A program made the position numbers and the translations under genes. A stretch of DNA of 64,000 bases from positions 324,882 to 388,881 of the forward strand of contig CACRXP010000009.1 of the NCBI GenBank assembly GCA_902702965.1, written 5' to 3'. Below the pieces are notes generated by a model. It was not told the DNA's origin. It saw only the letters and a list, made by a program, of their open reading frames with translations, and did not search any database. Of the stretch, positions 47,560 to 58,510 are shown one piece after another. Each line of letters starts with the position of its first letter. Position 1 is the first letter of the stretch. This stretch comes from Spirometra erinaceieuropaei. Taxonomy: Eukaryota > Platyhelminthes > Cestoda > Diphyllobothriidea > Diphyllobothriidae.

Positions 47560-48690
47560 AACAGGCGCGTTCCAGGAAGCAGTTCAGAAAACGAAGATGT
47601 GATCACTGGGACAAAAAATTCATTGGCCTGACATTTCGGATTCTCATTCGAACGCATCACCAGAGACAGTCGCAGATAAGGGTAATCGTGGCACAGGGAG
47701 TGTAGTATTTATAGCACGTAACTGCCGTGGGACCATACGCGTACAATAATTAACAGCTCTTGCAATCACCGCTGAAGGTCCTAATTGATATGATGGTGGC
47801 TCGTCAATCCGCGTCCGCGTCGTTAGTTGCTGCAACTTCATCATCCGTGTTGAGTGTTCACGTGGTGAATATTCGGCAGTTTGGCTCGGTGTCACTGGGA
47901 CTGTTGCTCGCCCGCGTCCTCCCCACGTGAATGATTTCCCTGCCCATGGAAAATCTCAACACGGAATACGGTAACGGGTGGTGATCGCGCTTGTTGACGG
48001 AGTGCTGGCTTGATAACCATGTTCCCGGCAGCTCGCGGCTCACGCGGTTGTCACTGCTTGCGAGGATTTCGGCCTCCTGAAACTTGAAAATGTGGCTGGG
48101 CGCCGTCGAATGAGCCGTCACCCGAGAGCTAGCGTCTTCCCGTCTCACTGCTGTTGCATGCTCAGTCACCAGCGTCCGGAGTAATCCCCCAGTTTCCCCG
48201 ACGTAGTTGCTTTGTCCGCAACTGCACCAGATCCGGTAAACGACTCCTGACGTTTTCTGCCGTGACAGTGGGTCTTTCGGCCTCATGCCTTAGCGCCTGA
48301 TGGTCGGCTCCGGCCTATCTACAACCCCAACTTAAAATGGAGTGATAGGACGACTGACAGCTTCCGAGACGTCCTTCACGTACGGAAGAGCCCGCCAAAA
48401 TTTAAGGCCGGTTGGATTTGGTCTCTGGTGTCCTTTTCGTATGCACTGGTTGACAAAGTTGCGCGGATAGCCATTAACTCTCAATACCCGTCGAAGATAT
48501 TGCAATTCAGCAAACTCGTCTTCCGTTTCATTTTAATGCTTCTCAACGCGCCGGTATAACGACTGCGTTTATGACTGACCTGGTGGTTGCTGTCGAATTT
48601 CAGGATTTGTGTCGTATTTGTCGCTCCCCGGAACACTGGTTTTTAAGCCACCACGATCTTTGAGGCAGACGAGGACATCCAAGAAGGCCT
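47560..48690 (-). pseudogene. Penelope-like element: RT end, GIY-YIG endonuclease and terminus
   Basis: Read on the minus strand. About 48,560-48,690 carries the end of the RT domain (FLDVLVCLK-type segment, then LQYLRRVLRVNGYPRNFVNQ in broken frames). 47,858-48,286 is the GIY-YIG nuclease typical of Penelope retroelements: GVVYRIWCSCGQSNYVGETG with the paired Tyr residues and an Arg about ten residues on (LLRTLVTEH). The GIY motif is altered to VVY. The C-terminal tail (47,644-47,895) runs into the terminal block around 47,560-47,690 shared with 55.8 kb. The full-length element would reverse-transcribe its RNA at a nick made by this endonuclease. This copy is 5'-truncated inside RT and has frame breaks near 48,300. 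Confidence 0.85.
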
Positions 48691-48695
48691 GATGT

Positions 48696-49135
48696 TTGTT
48701 TCCAGCCTGTGTACAACCCTACAGATACCACAGACTGAAATTCTGGGCTCAGTATGTGAATGATACCTTCGTCGTCATCGAACGGGATCAGGTGCTGACG
48801 CTCAAAGAACGTCTCAATGCCGTCTTTCCGGACATTCACTTTACGATGGAGGAGGAAGAAAACAACCATCTGGCCTTTTTGGATGTCTTCGTCTGCCGCA
48901 AAGATTGTGGAGGCTTAAAAACCAAAGTGTTCCGGGGAGCGACAGATACGACGCAAATTCTGAACTTCAACAGCAACCACCAGGTCAGTCACCGGGTAAC
49001 CATTGGCTCTCATTACCCGCCGAAGATATTGTAATTCAGCAACCTTGTCTTCCGTTTCATTGCAGTGCGTCTCAACGCACGGGTATAACGGCCAACAAAT
49101 TCCTTGTCCTAATGATCGCACCTTCGTCTTCTTAT
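48696..49135 (+). pseudogene. Penelope-like element, inverted second copy (RT fragment joined to terminus)
   Basis: The plus-strand ORF 48,696-49,034 encodes the RT palm with YVNDTFVVIER, where functional relatives have YVDD, followed by NAVFPDIHFTMEEEENNHLA and FLDVFVCRKDCGGLKTKVF. The next block (LQYLRR-type, 49,000-49,060) is broken, and at about 49,087 the sequence jumps to the terminal block GGCCAACAAATTCCTTGTCC and ATGATCGCACC. The GIY-YIG domain is therefore deleted. The sequence overlaps in kind with the minus copy: both contain the FLDV segment, and they meet head-to-head at about 48,690. Two inverted, differently truncated copies face each other. Confidence 0.85.
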
Positions 49136-49139
49136 CCAT

Positions 49140-50600
49140 GGTAGCTTACTTCAGGTTAACCTTTGGGAGGGTAGGCAAGGCCTGACGTACCAGAATCCAG
49201 AGCAGTTTTGTGGACCGATGGATCTGACGTCTTTTTTGTCCTGTTCGAGGGGTGTCTGCTCCAGATCGATGTCCTTTAAAACAGTATATGCTTCACACTT
49301 GTGAGAACGGAGTGGTATTTGAAGTCTGAGAAAGGCCTCAAGAGGTGGTTTCGACCGTCGTCGAAGCTGACCGAACGAGCCAAGAAGATGTCTCTTAGAA
49401 AATCTGCCGGAGGCGCTGGAAGATCTCGATGGTCGGTAAGGTAGAAGGAATACCAGCTACCCAAGTCGGGTCATACAATTTGCCATCTCATTGTGCGAAT
49501 ACATCTGGGCCTTGTCCGTGGGCGTGAATATTCTGAAAGCAGTTGTCCGTGCAGGGCGGTAAGTAACTAAAGTCGCCTGAGTGAATAAGTGTTACTGGAT
49601 CGGGAACGGGTGTCGGTGAGAGGACAGATTTCTGTCGTTCCTCGATGAGCTTGACGAAGAGACTGTCTCCCATCGTTGAGGCGTCCCAGCTGTCACCAGG
49701 CTGCAACGGACCAAGAGGTGTGTTATAACGAGTCTAACTACTGCTACAGCTATGTATCCAGGGAGGAATCGGACTGCAGGACGAACGCAAATGCCCTGTT
49801 TCTATCTTCAGTCATCTGTCGTTCACCGGCTGATAGCATCGCACTAGTCCACTGCTCTATAGTATTGACGCTAGATTGCGACTACATTGTCATTGTTCAC
49901 GAACGGTGCCAGTGCTATCAAGGTCACTAATAACGCCCCGGTTGTGTGCGCCACTGCGGTCGGCTTACTTTCACGACACTGCGCCCGGGTCTTTAAGATG
50001 CACTTCATCACGCATCCAGCGGTCGGCTGTAGCAAAAGCTGCATGTTTTGTCGACAGTCAGCATCGCGATCTCTGTCGTCCTCGTCCAAGGCCCCACTGC
50101 CCGAGGTCATTCATCTTCACAGCGGGTGGTTCCAGAATTTTTAACCCTTAGCCATTCGACCGAGTTCTGCTCGGACACACGTACGTCCGCAAAGTCACGA
50201 TCGCCCATGCGCCACTTAAGCATGCCATCCACCGGCCGATGCAACAAAAGCCGCTAGATACACCAACCGTCGGCATGCGCAACATGCACCATGAGGACAG
50301 CACTTAAGCTTCCTCCACAAACCCAGCTGCATCTCTCTCTGCGGCTTGGTTAGCCCCGTCATCACATGCCACGTGTTAGCCAGTGACCGCGGCTGCCGGA
50401 AACAACTCGGAGTTATGTCTGTTTCCGCTAATCCGTACCTGGTTTGAAGATTGCAGGACCCTGAGTACTCTCGCTGCTCTGGCGCTATACGTGCGCGCAC
50501 GTCCTGGTACGCATTTTCCAGACTAATTGTCTCCCGCTTTTCTTTTTGGTTAGCCCATTTGACTTCGCTTAGTCTGGTACGATTTCTGCCAGCGGCGATC
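49140..50600. other. No confident feature
   Basis: Many overlapping ORFs, up to 129 codons (50,216-50,605, minus). The plus frame near 49,990-50,140 has CMFCRQSASRSLSSSSKAPL and leads toward the gag-like region, so part of this may be the 5' end of that LTR element. I see no LTR. Confidence 0.35.
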
Positions 50601-50607
50601 CTCAACA

Positions 50608-51190
50608 GTGACCAATAATCTTGTAGGCAAGCCAGCTAAGGAACTGCAGAAGCTTGCTCTCCCAGAAGTAACTATCCCCCCGCCAGCCAGGCTCATACGC
50701 TCTGGTGAATTTGATCGGCGGGCTTCCCGCACAGAGGACTACCTGCGGAGTATTAACGTCCAAAACCGTGGCCTGTCCATTACTGCTCAGCTAGACGACG
50801 ACGACGTCTACGACCTGACTCGGACAGTCGGCGTCACTTCTACCATGTCCTTCTCAGGAGCTCCAGGACCCGCGCCGAATTTTCTGCGGATCAGCATCCT
50901 GCTGGATGGTACGGTCGAAGTCTCGACGCCGGTCGCAAGGGCTCTTTGAGGGCGTGCTTGAATTCCAACTGACCCTTCGTCCTCTTGGGCTTCAAGCGTA
51001 CCCTGTCTTGGCGGCAGCCGATCTGAAGCAAACGCTCTTCGACCAGTCCATTAACTACGTATTGGACCAGGAGACCCGTAAAGCTCTACTTCGCAAACAG
51101 AGTTCCACATTGGATAACTATCTCCGTGTTGCCCACCAAGAAGAGGTGCTTCAGGCTGCCTGTCGGACTCCCCTCCGGGTCACTGGGTAG
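50608..51190 (+). pseudogene. Ty3/Gypsy-like gag fragment
   Basis: 50,608-50,949 contains PPPARLIRSGEFDRRASRTE followed by DYLRSI and AQLDDDDVYDLTRT, the usual N-terminal gag pattern (Pro-rich lead, F-RW---E-YL, then L-D-A---). A shifted frame, 50,906-51,190, continues LKQTLFDQSINYVLDQETRK and STLDNYLRVAHQEEVLQAAC, matching the F--GL--------L-----TL--AL--A---E end of capsid. A zinc knuckle is not seen. Gag would package element RNA. It is frameshifted between 50,900 and 50,950 and is probably the 5' part of the element whose RT is at 53,470-54,560, split by the LINE between them. Confidence 0.6.
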
Positions 51191-51199
51191 GAGTGGTTT

Positions 51200-52050
51200 C
51201 TGTGATAGTCAGCCCTCAGACGCCTTGATGTCAAAACAATTGGCCCAGGCCGATACTCCGCCGCTTCACTTCGGCCCCTCGGCCTATTCAGGCCATTGAC
51301 ACCGAGGAGGACAACGACAATTATTTTATTTTTTCCTGAAACAGTACCTTTATGCGTCGGTCACTCCGTATGTCGTCTGGTTAAGGGCTCAGTTGGTGAC
51401 GTTCCAATTTTCTGTCTGGCTGCTTCCAGTGCTGGCTGTTCATAAGTTAGGCAACAGCTTTTAATTACCCTCCAGGCTGAGGTTAAGTATGGAGACCAAT
51501 CTTACTGACGCCTCTGCACGGCCACAGACGCCGGATTTAAGAACAAGAGTCTGGCCGAATTTTTATTAGTGTTAGGCGACCACCCTTTTGGGCACTCATT
51601 CCTTGTCTTCCGATATTATTCGAGGCCGTATCTCAGGTGTTGATGCCCTGAACAAGTTTTGATGCACTCTTGATTTTGACCAGCACCATGCATAAGCAAA
51701 GGCCTGGTTCTCACCGACTCATAGCATTCCAACCGGCCAATCATCTTCAAGGTCGGATCAGACGTACACTCGCTGAAGGCGCTGTGACGCATGCACAGCT
51801 CTCACTCAGGACCCACTCTCTCGGAGCCGGACGTACACTTCGCGGCTGCCAAATCTCTCCAACTCATTCTTAAGTTATTTTGTACAGAATAAGCTATTCT
51901 GGCAACTGACGTCCAACTCCTCTCTCTATTCAGGGCCGAGCCTGACGGTCGTACTGGCTATGATCTCACTATGACTTAAGCAGCTGCAAAAAGTCAAGCG
52001 GTAGAAAAAATGTTATAGACCAAGAAGAACTGCCGACCACAAGAGTCAGT
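51200..52050. other. No confident feature
   Basis: Contains short plus-strand ORFs that might be decayed LTR-element sequence between gag and the inserted LINE. No motif clear enough to name. Confidence 0.35.
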
Positions 52051-52059
52051 GATATACCC

Positions 52060-53390
52060 TTCTCAGAAGGCAGTGTTCGAAGGGAATTGGAGGCATTGAA
52101 CGAATTGAAGTTGCCAGGACCAGACTAGATTCCACCTAAGCTTCTCAAGGAACTTACCAGTAAGCTTTCTGTGCCTTTGTCGAATATCCTGCACGACAAA
52201 CTTGCTGCAATCTCTCCAGAGCGGGACTCGAGCTCTCGACGACAGACACACGGTCCGCACAGCTTTCATCGACTTTCAGAAGGCTTTCGACTCTGTGCCA
52301 CACCAGAGGCTGTTACATAAACTGAAATTAGGAGTAGGTGGCTACTTCCACAAATGGATCGAAAGCTTCCTTGTGGGTCGACACCAGGTTGTGTGCATCG
52401 GTCAAGGGAAATCAGATCCTGCTACGGTCGAGAGTCGTGTCCCACAGGGTTCGGTACTCGAACCCATTTTGTTCTTTGTGTACGTGAACGATACCGCAAG
52501 AGCTTTAGACTGCGAAGTAACAATGTTCGCCGATGACATGAAGATATGGATTGTAATTCAGGACCCTGCCGACGGAGACAGGCTGCAGATGAAACTAAAT
52601 CGGTTGGAAGAGAGGTCAAACCGTTCGCCCCCGCGGTTCAACGTTGGTAAATGTAGCATACTTCACCTAGGCAACACAGGCAGATCAGCCAGCACAAGAG
52701 ACTACGTTCTAGGCGGTGCAGCCCTACAAGAGGTCGAAGCCCAAAAGGACCTCGGCGTACTGACGACGAGTTGCTTAAAACCATCCGCCCATTGTTCGAG
52801 AGTGACAAAAAGCGCAATGTCCGTACTGTACGCCATCAAGCGTGCGGCGTTTATGGACTTTGACGAAGAAGCTCTCTCTAAGACATTCGGAACATTCGTC
52901 CGGCCGCATTTAGAGTACGGCATACAAGCTTGGAGGCCGTGGGTTGTTGTGGATCAAAACTGCCTCGAAAGAGTTCAGAGGAGAGTCACGAAGATAGTTA
53001 GGGGTCAAAGCTCCTTTCCTTATGCAACCCGCCTAGTAAATCTGAACATCTTCCCTTTGAGTTACAGGTAACTTCGCGAGGATCTCTTGCAAACATTCTG
53101 CATTGTAAAGGGGTTTTATTGTAGCCTGGCCTTCGAGGACTTTTTTGAATTTGCTACCACGACCAACCTTTGAGTTCACGCGTTAAAACTGCGCACTCAA
53201 CAGGCAAGGCTGGATGTGCGGAAGTTCTCCTTCCTGTTCGAGTGGTCAAACCATGGAATGTCCTTCCTGCAGATGTTGTTATGTCACTATCTATACAATG
53301 CTTTAAAAAAACCTTCACAGATTGATATTTCGAAATGGTCAAGAGTGATGAGAGATCGAGCTCATCCCCTGTAACTCGTTTCCATTTGGT
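52060..53390 (+). pseudogene. CR1-like LINE, internally deleted, RT palm and thumb intact
   Basis: 52,070-52,190 encodes the pre-palm segment (ELEALNELKLPGPD, stop, IPPKLLKELTSKLS). A deletion at about 52,195 then removes motif-A upstream sequence. The 289-codon ORF 52,202-53,071 has motif A (FIDFQKAFDSVPHQRLLHKL), motif B (SRVPQGSVLEPILFFVYVND), the catalytic MFADDMKIW with both Asp residues, then FNVGKCSILHLG, KDLGVLTTS, and the thumb (FVRPHLEYGIQAW, LERVQRRVTKIV). Sequence homologous to the C-terminal end continues with stops to about 53,390. There is no endonuclease. The long open RT despite truncation suggests a fairly recent copy. Confidence 0.9.
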
Positions 53391-53469
53391 CCTACCATTA
53401 TGGGCTCGTTTGAACTACTTCAGCCAAGAAACTTTTTCTGCACACCACACACTTTAACTTTGCCGATAG

Positions 53470-54560
53470 TATGCTCAAATGCTTACGACAATTTCCCTCA
53501 ATAAAATGAACTGGACTGAACAGAGTCCAAGACGTCTTCAAGTTTTCTACGAGAAGGAATTGGTTGTCCGCATTAGCGACATGCTGAGCCACTATATCGT
53601 TCGCCATAGTCTCCCCCGGTGGTCGTCGCACGGAACAGCAGAGCACCTGTGTGTTGACTACATGAAACTGAATGCTGTCACGAAGAAGGACTCATTCGCG
53701 TGGCCTTGGATCGATGTAACTTTGGACGCGCTCGTGGGTAGTACTGTTTCTTTCCGTCCTTAATCTACTATTAGACTATTGGAAAGTGGAAGTTCGGCCC
53801 AGTGGTAAGAAGAAAACCACGTCTGTAGTGCCATCTGGTCTCTATGAATTTGAGAAAGTATAGTTTGGGCTAGCAAATTTCTTTATAGCTTTCTAGACAC
53901 ATATGAGTCAGGTACTCGTCTAGTTGATCCCGACCTGCTATCTATTTTACATGGATGACACCACTGTTCCTGAAAGAGATTCCGGGATCCATCTGACCAT
54001 TTTACGATTCGTATTACTCAACCTCACGCAAATTGGCCTTAAAAATGCGCTCAGTTTTTGAGACATATAGTTTTCGCAACGGGAGAAGAAACCGATTTTG
54101 ACAGAATTTGGTGGATTCATGTATATCAAACCCCTTTGGATGGGACTGAGGTCCGCAGCTTTTCTTTCTTGTATTATATCACAGATGTTTTATGAAGGAT
54201 CATGTGCATGGGGCTGCCACCATCTACCATCAGACTCAGAAAGAGAGCGAGGTTAAACGAATTGCCGAATGCGATGGTAGTTTTCAGTTCTTGAAATATA
54301 GCCTGCATACCAGCCCTTTTTTGGTTTTTCCCGACATTAGTGAAAATGCGCGCAAACTTATTTACGCTACAGACTCCAGCGATGAGGCTTTGGTCGTTTT
54401 CCTGTCTCAACATTCGTACACATACCAAGGCGTAGCGGTGCTAATGTGCCACTCGTAAAGCAGTGCTAGCACTAAATCATTTTGTCGAGGAGTTTCAGCC
54501 CTTCATCCAATGCCGGTCGTCCATGGTACGTACCGACTGTGCGTCCCTCTTTATGCCGTC
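53470..54560 (+). pseudogene. Ty3/Gypsy RT and RNase H fragment
   Basis: 53,600-53,760 has VDYMKLNAVTKKDSFAWP and WIDVTLDALVGS, the RT start (typical DYR-LN--T--D-FP-P-IDD-LD-L-G). In broken frames 53,780-54,150 follows with VEVRPSGKKKT, VVPSGLYEFE, FGLANF, a catalytic box YMDD (near 53,944-53,955, in place of YLDD) and a block matching LTQIGLKN. 54,192-54,458 holds the RNase H lead (LHTSPFLVFPDIS, ATDSSDEALVVFLSQ, with the catalytic-type Asp), and 54,463-54,560 ALNHFVEEFQPFIQC and VRTD. At least eight stops or shifts. Sequence after 54,570 is unrelated. Confidence 0.85.
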
Positions 54561-54569
54561 CCTTTGTCG

Positions 54570-55100
54570 CGCCACTGCCTATTTGACAGTAAAACTAGTA
54601 TTTGCCTACTCAGAACTTTATATCCTTGTCTCTTTGTTGATATATTCCTGGAATTGACAGTCATTCCCCTCAGCCGACACTTTTTTACATTCATCAGCAC
54701 TGCTTACTCTTTAGTTTGCATGTCATCGTTTGTTTCGGGAAACTACTTCCTCCTATTGTTTCCAAACCCTCTTGGTTTTCGTTTGAATCTCCTACCTTCT
54801 TTTCGCCTAATTTGACGCTACCTTCCCTACTGTATGTCTAAAATCATTTGACTGCAATTGCAGTATCTAAAGTTTGCTAATCATGCCACATTACAGAACC
54901 ACGTTCCTGTCCAACTCGGTTTATTTAGAGCATTTCTACGTACGGACGGGCACGAAGAAAGCCAGCTCAGACGATTTGATCTAGACAGCCTATAAAGCGG
55001 CGAGGTTAAAGCAGACTAAATAGAAGTTTTCCGAAAGGCCAACAGTCAGCGGTCGAATATATTCCACACCGACCATAACTCCTTAACACAATTAAGGAAG
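54570..55100. other. Nothing recognised
   Basis: T-rich sequence with a hydrophobic 101-codon ORF (54,510-54,815), which I regard as chance reading of low-complexity DNA. No repeat partner seen. Confidence 0.4.
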
Positions 55101-55102
55101 TC

Positions 55103-55640
55103 CTCTGGCACGTACTGTTAAATATCGTCGGTTCTTTTCTGTGAATGCAATTGCTTTTTCGAATAAACTACCCACGAGTGTGAAAACTCTGTAAAATTAT
55201 CCTTTATTTAAGAGAACTATTACTCGATTTTTGCATTTAGAAAAGCTCCTACAAATTTTGGGTGATGAATCCACTGATCGACTGTACCATAGCGATTGCG
55301 TTTGTGGTCTCTGACCACTATGGCCGGTCTCACCAGGGGCAATTTCCTTGGACAGCAGCGACAGCTGTTCTTCGGCGCTTCTATTTGGACTAGCCCCAAC
55401 TTCATGAAAGAGATTGGCGACTGATAATATCCGATACCGTGCAACCCCTCCCTTCTTGACGGTCGACAGGTTGAAGTCAGCAGTTTTTTCTCCTGAACCA
55501 TCCAAACCATAAAAACTACCGTCAGCTATATTTTTATTCCTCTTCCACAGGAGTTTTTTTTCACTGCTTGCCAGATTTGTGTTTAACGCTTCCCTCACAA
55601 TGCCTGTAAATTGGCATTAAATAAAATTATTATTATCCCA
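55103..55640 (+). mobile_element. 3' end of the 58.5-62.2 kb LINE family
   Basis: From CCTCTGGCACGTACTG (55,103) onward it matches 61,720-62,195, including the end of ORF2 (the FLHLEKL-type region), the stop, the 3' untranslated region and a short A/T-rich tail (ATAAAATTATTATTAT). There are scattered substitutions and one inserted block near 55,335-55,370. It is 5'-truncated and is joined at its 3' end directly to a Penelope terminus. Confidence 0.85.
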
Positions 55641-55784
55641 AGGGTTCGCTACATCGCTGGCAGGAGAAGTTAGTGGAGTTTGATTTTGAATGCGTATTTC
55701 GACTAGTTCGTCAGGACGACAGCGCGGAAGCCATCTCGTGGAAACCTCACCGACCACACGGACAGTGTCGATAAAAGAGAACAG

Positions 55785-55990
55785 GCGAGTTCCAGGTAGC
55801 GGTTCAGAAGACGAAGATGCGATCACTGGAACAAGAAATTTATTGGCCTGACGTTTCGGATTTTCACTCGAATTCAGCATCAGAGACATTCGCAGATAAA
55901 GGTGATGGTGCTACCATCTGATGCTGGATTCGAGTGAGGATTCAAAACGTCAGGCCAATAAATTTCTTGTTCCAGTGATCACATCTTCTT
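55785..55990. mobile_element. Inverted pair of Penelope-like termini
   Basis: 55,813-55,883 and 55,918-55,988 are 71-base inverted repeats with about six mismatches and a 34-base loop. Each contains CGTCAGGCCAATAAATTTCT (or the equivalent), TGTTCCAGTGATC and, at its inner end, CTGATGCTG. The left unit continues outward to 55,785 (GGCGAGTTCCAGGTAGC), matching 47,560. No RT or nuclease lies between them. Confidence 0.8.
55918..55960 (+). ncRNA. Hammerhead-ribozyme-like core in the Penelope terminus
   Basis: CTGATG is followed by a potential stem (GGATTC with a degenerate partner GGATTC/GAATCC across copies), then a (G/A)AAAC box and GTC, the order of hammerhead core elements (CUGAUGA, stem II, GAAA, cleavage at UH). 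The base after CUGAUG is C here instead of the conserved A, and GAAA is AAAA in this copy but GAAA in the mirror copy, so this copy is probably inactive. Hammerhead motifs are known from Penelope-like elements. Confidence 0.4.
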
Positions 55991-56220
55991 CTTCCACACG
56001 GGCAGTGTCCACGCTACACTGGCGTCACTATAACCGCCGCCGCCTTCAAAACGATCGTTTTCTTTTCTGGACTGCGAATCAACGGAATGGCGGACGAAAA
56101 CATCGGCTTCGACGGTTTGCGTAGAGGAACCGACGTGGCACCAACAGCAAGGCCCTCAACCCCGAAAGTGACGGTTGATGCTATTTTGTATCTGAACCAG
56201 TTGCTTCATTCCTAGGTGCT

Positions 56221-57010
56221 ATGAACTGTCCTTTAGTTAATGGCGCTCTCGGAAGCACTAGCCTTTTATGCCTATTAGACTGCAGCGCTGGTTGCCGTTT
56301 GATACGTCGGCAGTTCTTCGACGAATTTCAAGAAAAAGTTAGGTATAGCGACAAGCATAAGATTGTTCACCATACAGTTAATGGTACTAATCTTAGTCAT
56401 AGTGATTTGATGGCGTCCTCTATTGGCTTATTTGGAGCTAGCTCTGATCATCATTTTATTGTATTCCCAGAAATGACCTGGAATTGTGCCATTTGCGTTC
56501 ATTTTTCGAACAAGTTTTAGTGCTCTCCACACTTAGGCAAACGTCTACTCCAGACGGTTTGGATCATTGTACCTTTCCTTAATCACATTCGTGAGCCTCG
56601 CAGGCTATCCACGTTTAAAGTGAAGACTAAGTGATTTACTCTGTGACTTTAAGGATATAGTGACTGGGACGGCAAGTCCGCGGACAGAGCGAAGGCGACT
56701 GGGGATGTGAGACCCATCAGGGTTTCCTTCCCCCGACGACTTCCGATTTTCTATCAGTCCTACTTCGATACTCTCATCAATGACGTGCTCAAGCGCAATA
56801 TTATTCGGCCGCCTCACTCACCCTGGTCATTACCAATAGTGCTTGTTGGGGAGAGGGACGGTTGAGTGCTGTGATGGAGAAAGACTGACAATACCTTAGA
56901 TGCGCTCGCAGGTAACACAGTGTTCTCCATACATGATCTGGTATCCGGTTACTGGCGGGTAGCAGTGCAACCAACTGACAGGGCGAAAACCGCATTTATG
57001 GTCTCTTTAA
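56221..57010 (+). pseudogene. Second Ty3/Gypsy fragment: protease and RT start
   Basis: 56,221-56,520 contains LLCLLDCSAGCRLIRRQFF, matching the aspartic-protease active-site neighbourhood with DTGA altered to DCSA. The following strand (HHTVNGTNLSHSDL) fits the flap region. In other frames 56,760-56,860 reads INDVLKRNIIRPPHSPWSLP and IVLVGE, and 56,935-57,005 reads DLVSGYWRVAVQPTDRAKTA, both RT N-terminal blocks in the right order. Protease would process the polyprotein, but this one lacks the catalytic Asp-Thr/Ser-Gly. It is a different family from the copy at 53,470, judged by its RT sequence. Confidence 0.75.
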
Positions 57011-57129
57011 TAAAAAATTATTATTGTTCGTTTTTCCGAGCGCATTATTAGAACATTCCCCGTTCACAACGGTAGTTCTGGCTCTAACGATTTCAAGCCA
57101 GTGAATTCATATGAATTTCCAACCGGCTT

Positions 57130-57290
57130 GACGCCAGAGTTGTTACGAAGACTAACGTTGAGGTTAGGAGTTACGAGCAGGAGTAGGGATTAGAATTACG
57201 GTTAGGACTGTGCTACGGTAAGGGTCGAGTCTGGAATCTAGTGGGAGCTAGGTTGATTATAAATTTTGCGGTTGGAGTTAATGGTATGGT
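57130..57290. repeat. Degenerate GTTAGG/GGATTA-rich stretch
   Basis: Repeated GGTTAGGA, GTAGGGATTAG, CGGTTAGGAC and GGTAAGGG-type motifs at irregular spacing. It resembles a decayed TTAGGG-type or minisatellite array but no perfect tandem unit remains. Confidence 0.35.
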
Positions 57291-57299
57291 TTGACTAAG

Positions 57300-57929
57300 C
57301 GTCAGTGCCAGGACTGGTGCAAGGAGGGAATGAGACGCTTGGTCAATGGTTCGGGCGACATGCACTTGGCTAACGGGGGTTATCATGACTACAGTTTTGC
57401 AATGCCTGTTATCGTACGAGTGAATCCCTTACCCCTTCTAAGTCTTCGATATCTCTTTCTGCATTTTGCTTATTGGGGTTTCGTCCTTTTTGTTTCTTTA
57501 AACTCTCCCTATCATCTTCTATGGTGTTTGGGTTGTGTATCCTACCCATTTGGTCCTCTTGTCTACCCGCGGTAGGCTGTTTCCATAACGTTCCCGATTA
57601 ACAAATGCACGCACTTGACGATGGTAAGAGTGTCATGACAGTGGTTGACAGCTACTATACAGATAAACATACGCACATAAAAGAAACTGGAGAAAACTTG
57701 GGTTTAGAAACAGACTACTGTTGGTGAGGTATTTCAGCGAAGTGACAATGCAGGAAAGAGTTGATTGACAAGTAAGGTGTCTTGCTGGTCGTTCGGGGGC
57801 GGCTACGACACCAGGTCCGTGGGGCTCATCCTCCGCCACGCTTGTAGATTTTCCATTGGTCAGTTCGACGGCACATATAAATTCCTCATTGTAATTGGTT
57901 GGGTATATGTTTGGGTGAGAGCCAAAAAA
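57300..57929. other. Nothing recognised
   Basis: No motif-bearing ORF or repeat partner. Confidence 0.45.
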
Positions 57930-58110
57930 CTGGGCTAGCAATATTCTCAGTAATTAATATTTCTAGTTTATTATATTTAGTATTTTTACAAGAGAACCAA
58001 ATTCTGCTCTTACCAGCCGCTGCGTTTTAATTCACTTACTTTCTTGGTAACGACTGGCTAGTACAGAGATCGACCATGGCTATATAAACATTCGCCCCAT
58101 ACGGAATACG
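57930..58110 (+). promoter_or_regulatory. Possible LTR/promoter piece with TATA box
   Basis: GGCTATATAAACATTCGCCC (TATA box at about 58,081) and CAAGAGAACCAAATTCTGC resemble blocks in the same order at 62,216-62,420. Both could be diverged LTRs of one element, or promoter pieces. Weak evidence. Confidence 0.25.
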
Positions 58111-58510
58111 GGTGCGTCCGCTATGGTCTACTACGATTTGTATATCGAAACCGGACGAATATAGCCGGTTGGCTGCAAAATGACTCCGGAACTATCGAAA
58201 ATGCTAGTAACTATCGCTGTACATTCAAAACTAGGGGACAACTAATTGCAAAAATAAACTGACACAGGGGTGAGCATCCATTACGTGGAAGAATGAAGGC
58301 AGACATTCGGGCGAAGATGACGTCCCGCCAACTGAAGGAGGTCGGCGAAGACCAGGGAGTTTTCTGAGGCTGGTGCTCGCAGGTATTTGCAAGTTCAAGA
58401 TTCGTCAAGTCCTTGACACATTTGAATCCAGCGTTGCGGTTGACAGGGAATAGGTTTTGTGAAGAACGCCACTATCGAATCCCCCAGCAACCCCTAATAA
58501 GCCTAAGCAT

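Noticed and set aside
48600..48869. 89-codon minus-strand ORF spanning the Penelope junction
   Set aside because: It is partly antisense to the plus-strand RT copy and partly the start of the minus copy. It is a chance fusion across the inversion point.
50216..50605. 129-codon minus-strand ORF as a gene
   Set aside because: No motif, and it abuts a gag-like frame on the plus strand. It is likely a shadow of the decayed LTR element.
54510..54815. Hydrophobic 101-codon ORF as a membrane protein
   Set aside because: Arises from T-rich DNA at the tail of a Gypsy fragment. No Met-proximal signal structure or conserved partner.
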